Shown: positions 23,945-31,450 of the stretch, piece after piece
Position numbering within the stretch: position 1 is the first letter of the stretch
Layout: every line of letters begins with the position of its first letter
DNA from: Nocardia neocaledoniensis
GTDB lineage: Bacteria > Actinomycetota > Actinomycetes > Mycobacteriales > Mycobacteriaceae
Assembly (NCBI RefSeq): GCF_029868625.1
Contig: NZ_JARWOJ010000336.1
Coordinates: 1-50,143 of the forward strand
DNA length: 50,143 bases
Reading direction: 5' to 3'
Translations under genes and position numbers: made by a program
Notes under the pieces: generated by a model
The model's database searches: none
Told to the model about the DNA's origin: nothing
The model's input: only the letters and a program-made list of their open reading frames with translations

Positions 23945-24487
23945 TCAGGCCAACGGCTGTTCGGTGATCTCCGAGCGCAGGCTCGTCCCGTTGAGGTCGA
24001 GGTAGAGCACGCCCTCGGTGACCGAGAGGGTGGCGGTGTTGCGGCGGTCGATCAGCGCGACGGCCGCGTCGACGAAGGCGCGGTCGAAGCTGTAGAGCGG
24101 GATCGACTCGGCGTTGTGGATCTTCTTGCCCGCGTACTGGGCCAGCACCTTGGCCGGGTCGCGATGGGTGTAGACGGCGGCGCGACCCGCCAGCTTGCTG
24201 CCCCGGTGCACCCGCTCGGCGTCGGGGGCGCCGACCTCGATCCAGGCCGTGGTGCGGCCGGTGAGGTCGCGGATCTGGACGGCGGGTTCGTCGGTGGCCG
24301 AGATGCCGCCGTCGCTGAACGCGATGCCCTCCTCGTACTGCAGGCAGTAGGCGAGGATGCGGGTGAGCATGTACTCGAGCGTCTCCGAGGGATGGCGGGC
24401 GACCCGCAGTTCGAGGTCCTCGTAGACGCCGCGGTCGACGTCGGCGAGCTGGACGGCGAAGTGGTGCAGGGTTGCGCTGAGTGCCAT
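23945..24487 (-). CDS. yaeQ: YaeQ-family protein
   Basis: A 180-residue YaeQ protein, the same length as the E. coli one (181). YaeQ has a PD-(D/E)XK nuclease-like fold but no firmly known role. Family features here are the A-L-S-A-T-L-H-H-F start, the L-R-V-A-R-H-P-S-E-T-L-E-Y-M-L-T-R segment and the A-Y-C-L-Q-Y-E-E-G region. The start is ATG 24487; longer frames run through other genes. It lies 20 bases after the YjbR gene and probably shares its transcript. Confidence 0.9.
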   Translation of the reverse strand: MALSATLHHFAVQLADVDRGVYEDLELRVARHPSETLEYMLTRILAYCLQYEEGIAFSDGGISATDEPAVQIRDLTGRTTAWIEVGAPDAERVHRGSKLAGRAAVYTHRDPAKVLAQYAGKKIHNAESIPLYSFDRAFVDAAVALIDRRNTATLSVTEGVLYLDLNGTSLRSEITEQPLA

Positions 24488-24507
24488 AGGAGCTCCGAGC
24501 CTACCGG

Positions 24508-24858
24508 TCAGCTCCCGGCGTCCTCCAGCAGCGCCCGCGGCGCGGCCAGCCGCCACGAGTCGGTGACGATCGCCGTGAGTTCCTCGCGATCGTCGAGCGC
24601 GGCCAGGCGCACCCGCACCCACGGGTTGTTCGCCTCGTGGTCGGCGATCCAGAACTTCGCGGGCTCGGCGAGCACCAGTTCGTCGCGGTCGATGATCGGG
24701 CAGCGCACCGCCATCGAGGTCTCCTCCTCGGGCAGCGTCAGGAACAGCTTGCCCGCGACCTTGAAAATGGGCATGCCCCAGGCGAATTGCTCGACCGTCT
24801 CGGGTAGCGACGCGACGACCGCACGAACATCCTCCCCAGTGACCTCCATGGCCGTCAT
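24508..24858 (-). CDS. MmcQ/YjbR-family protein
   Basis: A 116-residue member of the MmcQ/YjbR family, with the typical F-A-W-G-M-P-I-F-K-V-A-G-K-L-F segment and the N-P-W-V-R-V-R-L strand near the end. The fold is a double-wing DNA-binding-like module; function is not established. The ATG at 24858 is used; an in-frame ATG at 24849 is a close alternative. The neighbours on both sides are on the same strand with gaps of 20-30 bases. Confidence 0.85.
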   Translation of the reverse strand: MTAMEVTGEDVRAVVASLPETVEQFAWGMPIFKVAGKLFLTLPEEETSMAVRCPIIDRDELVLAEPAKFWIADHEANNPWVRVRLAALDDREELTAIVTDSWRLAAPRALLEDAGS

Positions 24859-24888
24859 CCTGCCAGCCGGGACCGACAGGAATCGAGG

Positions 24889-25410
24889 TCACCCTTCGGC
24901 GAGCAGGACCTTCCAGCCCGCGCCGAGCGGACCGGCGAGCGGACGCAGCAGTGCCGGGACCCGGGTGGTGTGGTCGCGGAAGGCGAGCGGCTCCGGCGTG
25001 TCCTCCACCCGGAACCAGTCCTTGGCCGCCGGCCGGTCGAGCAGCACGATCACCGCCACCGACAGCACGACGGCGGGCAGGGCGAGCAGGCCGAAGACCC
25101 CGATCAGCACGACCAGCGCCGCCGCGTACCAGCCCGCCGCGTGCGCGTAGCGCGAGCGCACCGAGAACCCCAGCGTGAGCAGGGCGAGCAGCAGCGCCGC
25201 GACGGCGGTGAGCGGGGCGATGCCCAGATAGCCGGGCAGCGGCGAGTCCTCGGGCATCAGCACCGTGGCCGCCACCGTGACCACGGCGAGCACCACGCAG
25301 TAGACCGCCTGCCACGCCGCCAGCTGCGCGGCTCGCCGCACCGGGCGCGGCCGACCGTCCGGCGCGTCCGCCGACAGCGCGGCGGCATCGACTATCCCGA
25401 GACCCAGCAT
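24889..25410 (-). CDS. Membrane protein, four helices, unknown function
   Basis: A 173-residue protein with a short cytoplasmic N-terminus, four hydrophobic helices (about residues 28-140) and a soluble C-terminal tail of about 40 residues. The start is uncertain: ATG 25410 has GAAAGG nine bases upstream, whereas ATG 25455 has no visible site. It sits between the metal transporter permease and the YjbR gene on the same strand, so it may belong to the metal-uptake transcript, but nothing in it binds metal by sight. Confidence 0.65.
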   Translation of the reverse strand: MLGLGIVDAAALSADAPDGRPRPVRRAAQLAAWQAVYCVVLAVVTVAATVLMPEDSPLPGYLGIAPLTAVAALLLALLTLGFSVRSRYAHAAGWYAAALVVLIGVFGLLALPAVVLSVAVIVLLDRPAAKDWFRVEDTPEPLAFRDHTTRVPALLRPLAGPLGAGWKVLLAEG

Positions 25411-25497
25411 CCGAGACGACCTTTCACGCACGACTGAAACACGTTCCACCGACATCGTGCGGCGCGGACGGCCGTCGCGGCGCGTTTTCGCCGAAAT

Positions 25498-26373
25498 TCA
25501 GCTCGCGACAGGAGCTTTCGCCCTGGCACGCGCCGCGGCGACCCGGCGCCCGATGATGCCGTGCCGCGGCGCGAACAGGTACACCAGCGTGAACGCCACG
25601 CCCTGGGTCACCACGACCATGCCGCCCGCGGCGGTGTCGAGGTGGTAGCTGATGTAGAGCCCGGTCACCGCGCACACCACCGACACCGTCGGCGCGATCA
25701 GCAGCATGCGGGCGAACCGGTCGGTGAGCAGATACGCCGTCGCACCCGGAATGATCAGCATCGCCACGACCAGCACCACGCCGACCGCCTGCAGCGCCAC
25801 CACCGAGGTGAGCGCGAGCAGCGCCAGCAGCGCGGTGCCGAGGACGCGCGGATTCAGGCCGATCGCGTGGGCGTGGGTGGCGTCGAAGGCGTAGAGGGTG
25901 AAGTCGCGGCGTTTGAGCACCAGCGCCGTCAGCACGATCGCGGCCAGGATCATGATCTGGACCATCTCGCCGCGGCCCACCCCGAGCAGGTTGCCGAACA
26001 CGATGTGGTTCAGGTCGGTTTGACTCGGCGTCACCGACACCAGGACCAGGCCGAACGCGAACAGCGTGGTGAACACGATGCCGATGGCGGCGTCCTCCTT
26101 CACCCGGCTGGTGTCGCGCACGACGCCGATCAGCGCGACCGCGAGGAAGCCGAAGATCACCGCGCCGACGGCGAAGGGCCAGCCGACGATGTAGGCCAGC
26201 ACCACGCCGGGCAGCACGGCGTGGGAGACGGCGTCACCCATCAGTGACCAGCCGATCAGCACCAGCCAGCACGAGAGCACCGCGCACACCACGGCCGCGG
26301 TGACGGTGGTCGCCAGCGCGCGCACCATGAACTCGTAGCGCAGCGGGTCGAGAAAGAACTCTTCGAGACTCAT
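25498..26373 (-). CDS. Metal ABC transporter permease (Mn/Zn type)
   Basis: A 291-residue ABC-3 family permease with about eight or nine helices. Typical segments are M-G-D-A-V-S-H-A-V-L-P-G-V after the second helix and the A-F-D-A-T-H-A-H-A-I-G-L cytoplasmic loop that docks on the ATPase. It imports manganese or zinc (possibly iron) with the two upstream genes. It starts 8 bases after the ATPase stop. It is followed by the four-helix membrane protein. Confidence 0.93.
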   Translation of the reverse strand: MSLEEFFLDPLRYEFMVRALATTVTAAVVCAVLSCWLVLIGWSLMGDAVSHAVLPGVVLAYIVGWPFAVGAVIFGFLAVALIGVVRDTSRVKEDAAIGIVFTTLFAFGLVLVSVTPSQTDLNHIVFGNLLGVGRGEMVQIMILAAIVLTALVLKRRDFTLYAFDATHAHAIGLNPRVLGTALLALLALTSVVALQAVGVVLVVAMLIIPGATAYLLTDRFARMLLIAPTVSVVCAVTGLYISYHLDTAAGGMVVVTQGVAFTLVYLFAPRHGIIGRRVAAARARAKAPVAS

Positions 26374-26380
26374 CGTGTCC

Positions 26381-27112
26381 TCACTCGTCCACGTCCAGGC
26401 CGAAGGCCTTGGCCAGGTTCTCCGGTCGCAACACCACGTCGGGATCGCCGTGCTCGAGCACCTTGCGATTGAGCAGCACCGCCTCGTCGGCCAGTTGCGG
26501 CAGGGCGTGGAGATCGTGGGTCGACACCAGGATGGTGGCGCCGTCGGCGGCCAGGTCGCGCAGCAGCTTGGTGATGGTGGCCTCCGAACGCTTGTCGACG
26601 CCGGCGAAGGGCTCGTCGAGCAACAAGATCGTGGCCTCCTGGGCGATGCCGCGGGCCACGAACGCGCGCTTCTTCTGGCCGCCCGAGAGCTGGCCGATCT
26701 GACGGTCCGCGAGGTCGGTGAGATCGACCCTGGCCAGCGCGTCGGCCACCGCCGCGCGGTCGGCCCTGCTCGCCCTGCGCGTGAACCCCATCTTCCCGTA
26801 GCGGCCGGTCAGCACGACATCGCGAACCGAGAGCGGGAAGGTCCAGTCCACGTCCTCCGATTGCGGCACGTAACCGAGGCTGCCCGCCTTGCGCGCGGCG
26901 GCGGGCGGGCGACCGTTGATCAGCACGCGGCCACGATCCGGGGTGACCAGGCCCATGATCGTCTTGAACAGCGTCGACTTACCCGAGCCGTTCATCCCGA
27001 TCAGGCCGCAGACCCGGCCGGACTTCAGAGTCAGTTCGACATTGTCCAGGGCGAGGACGTCACCGTAGTGGACGGTCACGTCCTGGATCTCGACGACGGG
27101 CGCGGTGGTCAT
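26381..27112 (-). CDS. Metal ABC transporter ATP-binding protein (Mn/Zn type)
   Basis: A 243-residue ATPase with Walker A G-M-N-G-S-G-K-S-T (about 38-46), Q-loop (V-P-Q-S-E-D-V-D-W), signature L-S-G-G-Q-K-K-R, Walker B I-L-L-L-D-E-P, and the H-loop in S-T-H-D-L. The V-P-Q-S-E-D-V-D-W segment is typical of manganese/zinc importers. Its ATG at 27112 overlaps the stop of the binding-protein gene by four bases (ATGA). Confidence 0.94.
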   Translation of the reverse strand: MTTAPVVEIQDVTVHYGDVLALDNVELTLKSGRVCGLIGMNGSGKSTLFKTIMGLVTPDRGRVLINGRPPAAARKAGSLGYVPQSEDVDWTFPLSVRDVVLTGRYGKMGFTRRASRADRAAVADALARVDLTDLADRQIGQLSGGQKKRAFVARGIAQEATILLLDEPFAGVDKRSEATITKLLRDLAADGATILVSTHDLHALPQLADEAVLLNRKVLEHGDPDVVLRPENLAKAFGLDVDE

Positions 27113-28026
27113 CGCGGCGCCCCGGCGAGTGCGGTCGCGATGGTGGTCGCGTCGTGCCGGATCAGCTCGAGGTAGGTGGGCACCGGGCCGTCGGCCTCCG
27201 ACAGCGAGTCGACGTAGAGGACACCGCCGAAGCGCGAGCCGGTGGCCTCGACGACCCGCTGCATGGGCGCGTCGGACACCGTCGACTCGCAGAACACCGC
27301 GGGCACGCCGCGCTGGCGGACGAAGTCGATGGTGGCGCCGATCTGCTGCGGGGTGGCCTGCTGCTCGGCATTGACCGGCCAGATGTACTTCTCGGTGAGC
27401 CCGGCGTCGCGAGCGAGGTAGGAGAACGCGCCCTCGCAGGTCACCAGGGCCCGCTGATCGGCGGGCAGCGTGTTCACGGCCGCGACCAGGTCGTCGCGGA
27501 CGGCGCCGAGCTGGGTCTTGTAGGCGGCGCCGTTGGCGCGGTAGGCCTCGGCGTGTTCGGGGTCGAGGTCGCTGAACGCGCGGACCATGTTGTCGACGTA
27601 GATCTGCGCGTTCACCGGCGACATCCACGCGTGCGGGTTGGGCTTGCCGCGGTAGGCGTCCTCGCTGATGTCCATCGGCGCGACGCCCTCGCTGACCACC
27701 GCGTGCGGGACGTCGAGATCGGCGACGAACTGGGCGAACCAGGCCTCCAGGTTGAGGCCGTTGTCCAGGATCAGATCAGCCTTGGCGGCCTTCTTGATGT
27801 CGCCCGGCGTCGGTTCGTAGCCGTGGATCTCGGCGCCCGCCTTGGTGATCGACTCGACCCGCAGGTGCTCCCCCGCGACATTGCGCGCCATGTCGGCGAG
27901 CACGGTGAAGGTGGTGAGAACCACCTTCTTCCCGTCGTCCTCCGCGGCGACTCCCCCACAGGCGGTGAGCGAGACCGCCAGAACACTCAGCACAGTCGCG
28001 GCGGCGACCCGAAACCCAACCTTCAT
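27109..28026 (-). CDS. Metal ABC transporter substrate-binding lipoprotein (Mn type likely)
   Basis: A 305-residue cluster A-I solute-binding lipoprotein with lipobox L-T-A-C (Cys23). The four metal ligands of this family can be placed: His in E-I-H-G-Y-E-P, His in P-H-A-W-M-S-P, Glu in T-C-E-G-A-F-S-Y, and Asp in Y-V-D-S-L. The His-His-Glu-Asp set and the lack of a His-rich loop favour manganese over zinc. Its promoter is very canonical, so the gene heads the transcript. Induction by metal shortage is expected, but I could not find a clear metal-regulator box. Confidence 0.92.
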   Translation of the reverse strand: MKVGFRVAAATVLSVLAVSLTACGGVAAEDDGKKVVLTTFTVLADMARNVAGEHLRVESITKAGAEIHGYEPTPGDIKKAAKADLILDNGLNLEAWFAQFVADLDVPHAVVSEGVAPMDISEDAYRGKPNPHAWMSPVNAQIYVDNMVRAFSDLDPEHAEAYRANGAAYKTQLGAVRDDLVAAVNTLPADQRALVTCEGAFSYLARDAGLTEKYIWPVNAEQQATPQQIGATIDFVRQRGVPAVFCESTVSDAPMQRVVEATGSRFGGVLYVDSLSEADGPVPTYLELIRHDATTIATALAGAPR

Positions 28027-28062
28027 TCCAGAATTATATTGTTCGGGCGACCAAACTTTCAA
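28027..28062 (-). promoter_or_regulatory. Strong leaderless promoter of the metal transporter operon
   Basis: TTGAAA (28062-28057) and a perfect TATAAT (28038-28033) are 18 bases apart on the minus strand. Six bases separate TATAAT from the ATG at 28026, so the mRNA should begin at or beside the start codon. Confidence 0.75.
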
Positions 28063-28065
28063 GTT

Positions 28066-28084
28066 CTGGCTTCGGAACAGCCAG
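28066..28084 (-). terminator. Small hairpin after the cupin gene
   Basis: CTGGCT (28066-28071) and AGCCAG (28079-28084) form a 6-bp stem immediately after the cupin stop and just before the next operon's -35 box. Confidence 0.4.
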
Positions 28085-28468
28085 CTAGACGGCTGCGGAC
28101 GCCCAGGGCGGGACGAAAGTGGAGCCATCGGGCAACTCCGCGGCGAACCCGGCCCGGACGGTGACGAGCAGGACCGCGGGCGCGGTCGTCGCATTGCTCA
28201 GCCCGATCGTGGCACCCGCCGGCGCGACCGCCGCGTCGCCCGGCGTCATCGGCGTCGACTCGCCGTCGATCGTCATCACCACCTCGCCGGAGAGCAGCAC
28301 GAAGGCCTCCTCGCCGAGGATTCGGTGCGGCACCCCCTCCGACCCTGGCGCGACCTCGGTCCGCCAGACACAGATCTCGGCACTACCGCGGCCGGGGCGG
28401 ATGAGCGAGGTGAAGCGGGCGTTGTGGATCTCGTGGACCTCGGCCTGGTCGGCGCGGATGACTGGCAT
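28085..28468 (-). CDS. Cupin-domain protein
   Basis: A 127-residue single-domain cupin. The first cupin motif is partly changed (V-P-H-R-I-L-G-E-E-A-F-V-L-L-S-G-E): only one of the two usual metal His remains, with Glu still in place. So metal binding is uncertain and it may be a small-molecule-binding or regulatory cupin. The ATG at 28468 has GAGGAG upstream. It is divergent from a MarR gene and shares its operator region, so it is probably the MarR target. Confidence 0.85.
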   Translation of the reverse strand: MPVIRADQAEVHEIHNARFTSLIRPGRGSAEICVWRTEVAPGSEGVPHRILGEEAFVLLSGEVVMTIDGESTPMTPGDAAVAPAGATIGLSNATTAPAVLLVTVRAGFAAELPDGSTFVPPWASAAV

Positions 28469-28485
28469 GTTCGGCTCCTCATAAA

Positions 28486-28533
28486 GTCAAGCAACTTGTC
28501 CATATAGTCAAGTAGATTGACCAACATGTCAAG
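28486..28533. promoter_or_regulatory. Three GTCAAG repeats at exact 21-bp steps, MarR operator region
   Basis: GTCAAG occurs at 28486, 28507 and 28528, each step exactly two helical turns. The first two are half of inverted repeats: GTCAAGCAACTTGTC (28486-28500, one mismatch) and GTCAAGTAGATTGAC (28507-28521, GTCAA/TTGAC perfect). The third overlaps the MarR start. TATAGT (28503-28508) may be the MarR -10. Confidence 0.65.
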
Positions 28534-29002
28534 TGCCAGAATGTCGGCCGTGCCCGAGAACCCCGCGCCCGCCGGCGATCTGCCCCTGCTGCTGCTGGCC
28601 GCGGCCGCCGAGGTGACCGACGCGGTCAACGCCGGGGTGATCGCGGCGGGATTCACCGACGTGCGGCCCGCGCACGGCTTCGCCTTCGTCCGGATGGCGC
28701 CCGACGGCGCGACGATCGGGGAGATCGCCGAGCATCTCGGCGTCACCAAGCAGGCGGCGAGCCAGCTCGTCGACGAACTGGTCACCAAGGGCTACGCCGA
28801 CCGCAATCCGCATCCACGGGACGCCCGCGCCCGGCTGATCACGCTCACCGATCGCGGCTGGGCGTGCACGCGGGCGGCCGACGCCGCGCTCGCCGAATTC
28901 GCCGCGCGCTGGTCGCACACGCTCGGCCCGAACGCCCTCGCGCAGCTCAGGAACAGCCTCGCCAGGGTGGTCACGCCGGGGCGGGTCCGGCCGTCCTGGT
29001 GA
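28526..29002 (+). CDS. MarR-family transcriptional regulator
   Basis: A 158-residue winged-helix MarR regulator. The DNA-binding part shows G-A-T-I-G-E-I-A-E-H-L-G-V-T-K-Q-A-A-S (about 65-83) and the wing with D-R-N-P-H-P-R-D-A-R-A-R-L. The start is uncertain: ATG 28526 is used, with TTG 28517 and ATG 28541 as alternatives; none has a clear ribosome site. It is divergent from the cupin gene across the GTCAAG repeat region, so it probably represses both. No cysteine pair for redox sensing was noticed. Confidence 0.85.
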   Translation: MSSARMSAVPENPAPAGDLPLLLLAAAAEVTDAVNAGVIAAGFTDVRPAHGFAFVRMAPDGATIGEIAEHLGVTKQAASQLVDELVTKGYADRNPHPRDARARLITLTDRGWACTRAADAALAEFAARWSHTLGPNALAQLRNSLARVVTPGRVRPSW

Positions 29003-29187
29003 CCGCTACCGTTCGATGACAGGTATCCGTTAATTCGGAGTACAGGATTTTCAAAAGTGTGCGCGTAGTCTCACAGCGCGCGGCATACTCGGCATCGAGC
29101 GGTGACGCGCCACCGCGGCATCCGGGCCACTGGAGTCCGGGGCTTCTCGTCACGTCAGCCACCATCTCGTTTCCCGACAGGATCGTC

Positions 29188-29418
29188 ATGTCTTCACTCG
29201 CCACGCTCGCCACGGTCGACACCATCACCCGGCACAAGTACGAGCGTCTGCAGTACACCGGCTCGGCCGGTGTCATCACCTCGCTCGAGGACCCGCGGCT
29301 GATCGGCCGCTGGCACGCCGAATTCCCGGGCTGGCACGGCGAACACTGGGCGTTCGAGGCGGGCACCGTGAGCCCGGGGCGGCTGCGCCCGATCAATGTC
29401 GCGGTGCGCCAGAGCTGA
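29188..29418 (+). CDS. Small hypothetical protein, 76 residues
   Basis: A small soluble protein with a Trp-rich middle (G-R-W-H-A-E-F-P-G-W-H-G-E-H-W) and no signal or membrane segment. I do not recognise it. The ATG at 29188 follows CAGGA; a longer version from GTG 29059 lacks a ribosome site. Its stop directly abuts the stop of the convergent amidase gene. The 185 bases upstream show no other gene. Confidence 0.6.
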   Translation: MSSLATLATVDTITRHKYERLQYTGSAGVITSLEDPRLIGRWHAEFPGWHGEHWAFEAGTVSPGRLRPINVAVRQS

Positions 29419-30843
29419 TCAGGCGGCGCCCTCGGCGGCGGGACTGTCGACGATGCGCGGGAACGGGCTCGCCGCCTCCAGCTGGTAAGCCAGTTCGAGC
29501 AGGGTCCGCTCGTCCCCGCGACGGGCGGCGAACTGCACCGAGCCGGGCAGCCCGTGCGGGAGCAGCCCGTGCGGCACCGACACCGCGGGCCCGCCGCCGA
29601 CATTGTTCAGCGGCGTGAAACCCACGTAGTCGACCAGTTTGACGAACAAGTCCTCGAACGGCTGGCCGGGCGCGAGCTCCCCGATCCGCGGCGCCGGGTG
29701 CGAGAGCACCGGGGTGAGCAGCACGTCGACATCGGCGAAATGCCGGTCGTAGGCGGCGGTTCCGGAGCGCAGCCGCCAGGCCGCCGCGGCGGCGCCGAGC
29801 GGATTGCGGGTGGTCAGCCCGATCAGGCCCCTGGTGAACGGGTCGAGCTTGCCCGCGTCGAAGTGGCCGCGGTGGCCGAGCCGGAACGAGAGCGTCATCG
29901 CACCGGCCATCACCGCCCAGTACCGCTTGAAGTCCTCGACGAAGCGCTGATCCACGTCGAGCCGGGTCTCCACGATCTCGTGCCCGAGACCGCCGAGAAT
30001 CGCCACCGCGGAGGCGAGAACCGCGCCGTTGTCGGGGTGTACGGGCCTGCCGAGCACATCTTCGGTGATCAGCCCGATCCGCAGCCGGCGCGCGCCCGGC
30101 CCTTCGACCAGCCCGATCGGCGCCAGCTTCGGATTCGGCCGGTACTGTTCGACGGCGGCCAGATAGTGCGCGGTGTCGCGCACCGACCTGGTCAGCACAC
30201 CCTCGGCGACCAAGTGCACCGGCAACTGCCTGGCGCCGGGCTGGTCGAGCAGCCGGTTGCGGGTGGGCTTGAGTCCGACCAGGCCGTTGGCGGCCGCGGG
30301 AATCCGGATCGAACCCCCACCGTCGTTGGCGTGCGCGATCGGCACCGCGCCCGCCGCCACCAGCGCCGCCGAGCCGCCCGAGGACGCGCCTGCGGAGTAC
30401 TCCGGATTCCACGGATTACGCGTCGGCGCCCGGTAGGTGAATTCGGTGCTGGCGGTGAGCCCGAACTCCGGCAGCGTCGACTTGCCGAGCACGACCACGC
30501 CGGAGTGCAGGAACTGCGCACCGGGACCGGCCGTCGCGGTGGCCGGACGCGGGGTGAACGCGGCCGAACCATGACACGTCGGCAGCCCGGCGATGTCGGT
30601 GTTGTCCTTGACGAACGCGGGCACGCCCGCGAACACGCCCGCGGTCTCCGGCGCGGCGGTCGCCCGCTCGAAACAGGCCAGCTGCACCGCGTCCAGGCTG
30701 GGGTCGACCCGCTCGGTCCGCGCGATCGCGGCCGCGATCACCTCGGCCCTGCTCACCTCCCCCGCGCGCAGGGCGGCGGCGAGTCCCACCGCGTCCGACG
30801 TGCCGAGTGCGTCATCGGTGAATCCATGGACGGCGGAGCTCAT
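29419..30843 (-). CDS. Amidase (amidase-signature family)
   Basis: A 474-residue amidase-signature hydrolase. The Ser-cisSer-Lys triad can be placed: Lys79 in F-V-K-D-N-T-D, and the Ser pair in the G-A-S-S-G-G-S-A-A-L-V-A-A-G motif (about 155-168), with D-G-G-G-S-I-R-I-P following. Such enzymes cleave simple or aryl amides, or act in metabolism of nylon-like or indole acetamides; the substrate here is unknown. It is not a GatA, as no gatB or gatC is near. It lies 49 bases after the guanidinium exporter gene on the same strand. Some guanidine-linked loci carry amide or urea hydrolases, so a link is conceivable but unproven. Confidence 0.88.
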   Translation of the reverse strand: MSSAVHGFTDDALGTSDAVGLAAALRAGEVSRAEVIAAAIARTERVDPSLDAVQLACFERATAAPETAGVFAGVPAFVKDNTDIAGLPTCHGSAAFTPRPATATAGPGAQFLHSGVVVLGKSTLPEFGLTASTEFTYRAPTRNPWNPEYSAGASSGGSAALVAAGAVPIAHANDGGGSIRIPAAANGLVGLKPTRNRLLDQPGARQLPVHLVAEGVLTRSVRDTAHYLAAVEQYRPNPKLAPIGLVEGPGARRLRIGLITEDVLGRPVHPDNGAVLASAVAILGGLGHEIVETRLDVDQRFVEDFKRYWAVMAGAMTLSFRLGHRGHFDAGKLDPFTRGLIGLTTRNPLGAAAAAWRLRSGTAAYDRHFADVDVLLTPVLSHPAPRIGELAPGQPFEDLFVKLVDYVGFTPLNNVGGGPAVSVPHGLLPHGLPGSVQFAARRGDERTLLELAYQLEAASPFPRIVDSPAAEGAA

Positions 30844-30892
30844 GGCCGCAGCCTACTGCGCGGTAGGGCCGTTCGCAGCGGTAACGACTCGA

Positions 30893-31213
30893 TCAATGGA
30901 CAGCTTTCAGCCCGACCACGCCGCCGACGATCATCACCAGGAAGACCACCTTCATGACCGTCACCGGTTCCGCACCGGTCGCCATCGCGTAGACGACGGT
31001 CAACACGGCTCCGATGCCGACCCACACCGCGTACGACGTGCCGACCGGCAGCGAGCGCATCGCGTAGGCGAGCCCCGCCATGCTGGCCAGCAGTGCCACG
31101 GCGAACACCAGTGTCGGCACCAACCGGGTGAAACCCTCGGTCTTGCCCAGCGCGGTGGCCCACACCGCCTCCAGCACACCGGACACCACGAGCACGATCC
31201 ACGCCACAGACAT
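30893..31213 (-). CDS. gdx: SMR-family guanidinium exporter (Gdx/SugE type)
   Basis: A 106-residue four-helix small multidrug resistance protein. It matches the Gdx/SugE branch: W-I-V-L-V-V-S-G-V-L-E-A-V-W-A with essential Glu15, the K-T-E-G-F-T-R-L loop, S-L-P-V-G-T-S-Y-A-V-W-V-G-I-G-A and the G-L-K end. Proteins of this branch export guanidinium in exchange for protons, unlike EmrE. The identification is reinforced by the guanidine-III riboswitch in its 5' leader. The ATG at 31213 has GGAGG five bases upstream (31223-31219), directly after the riboswitch. Homologues may act as homodimers of dual topology, so a single gene is enough. Confidence 0.92.
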   Translation of the reverse strand: MSVAWIVLVVSGVLEAVWATALGKTEGFTRLVPTLVFAVALLASMAGLAYAMRSLPVGTSYAVWVGIGAVLTVVYAMATGAEPVTVMKVVFLVMIVGGVVGLKAVH

Positions 31214-31225
31214 CACGACCTCCGT

Positions 31226-31266
31226 GGGTCGTCTTGTCGCACGCCGGGTACGGCCCTCTCGTCCGG
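31226..31266 (-). ncRNA. Guanidine-III riboswitch (ykkC-III)
   Basis: The 41-nt leader segment on the minus strand has the guanidine-III core in order: CCGGACGAG (31266-31258), GCCGTACCCGG (31253-31243) and GACAAGACG (31238-31230). Total length equals that of the Thermobifida fusca aptamer as I recall it. P1 forms between the two CCGG segments. The pseudoknot would pair GGGCCGT with ACGACCC, with one C-A mismatch. The ribosome site starts three bases after the aptamer, so guanidine binding probably controls translation of the exporter gene. Confidence 0.9.
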
Positions 31267-31427
31267 GAGCGCGCATCGATGCGGGCTCGGTTCCAAGCTC
31301 TCACACCGGCCATTTCGTGGCAAACCGCGCCACGCGGGCACACGCCGAGCCCGACGGGCCGCGCTGGCGCGGCGGCCGCGCACACGGCACTATCGAGTCC
31401 GTGGATCACTTGCGAATCGGACAATCC

Positions 31428-31442
31428 ACCCGAGCCTCGGGT
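31428..31442. promoter_or_regulatory. Short palindrome upstream of the TerD-AIM24 gene
   Basis: ACCCGAG-C-CTCGGGT is a perfect 7-bp inverted repeat ending eight bases before the GTG at 31451. It could be an operator or a hairpin hindering initiation. Confidence 0.3.
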
Positions 31443-31450
31443 GCTGTGTC

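Noticed and set aside
31226..31266. Guanidine-II (mini-ykkC) riboswitch
   Set aside because: That class needs two small hairpins with ACGR loops; the leader instead has the contiguous guanidine-III core and pseudoknot arrangement.
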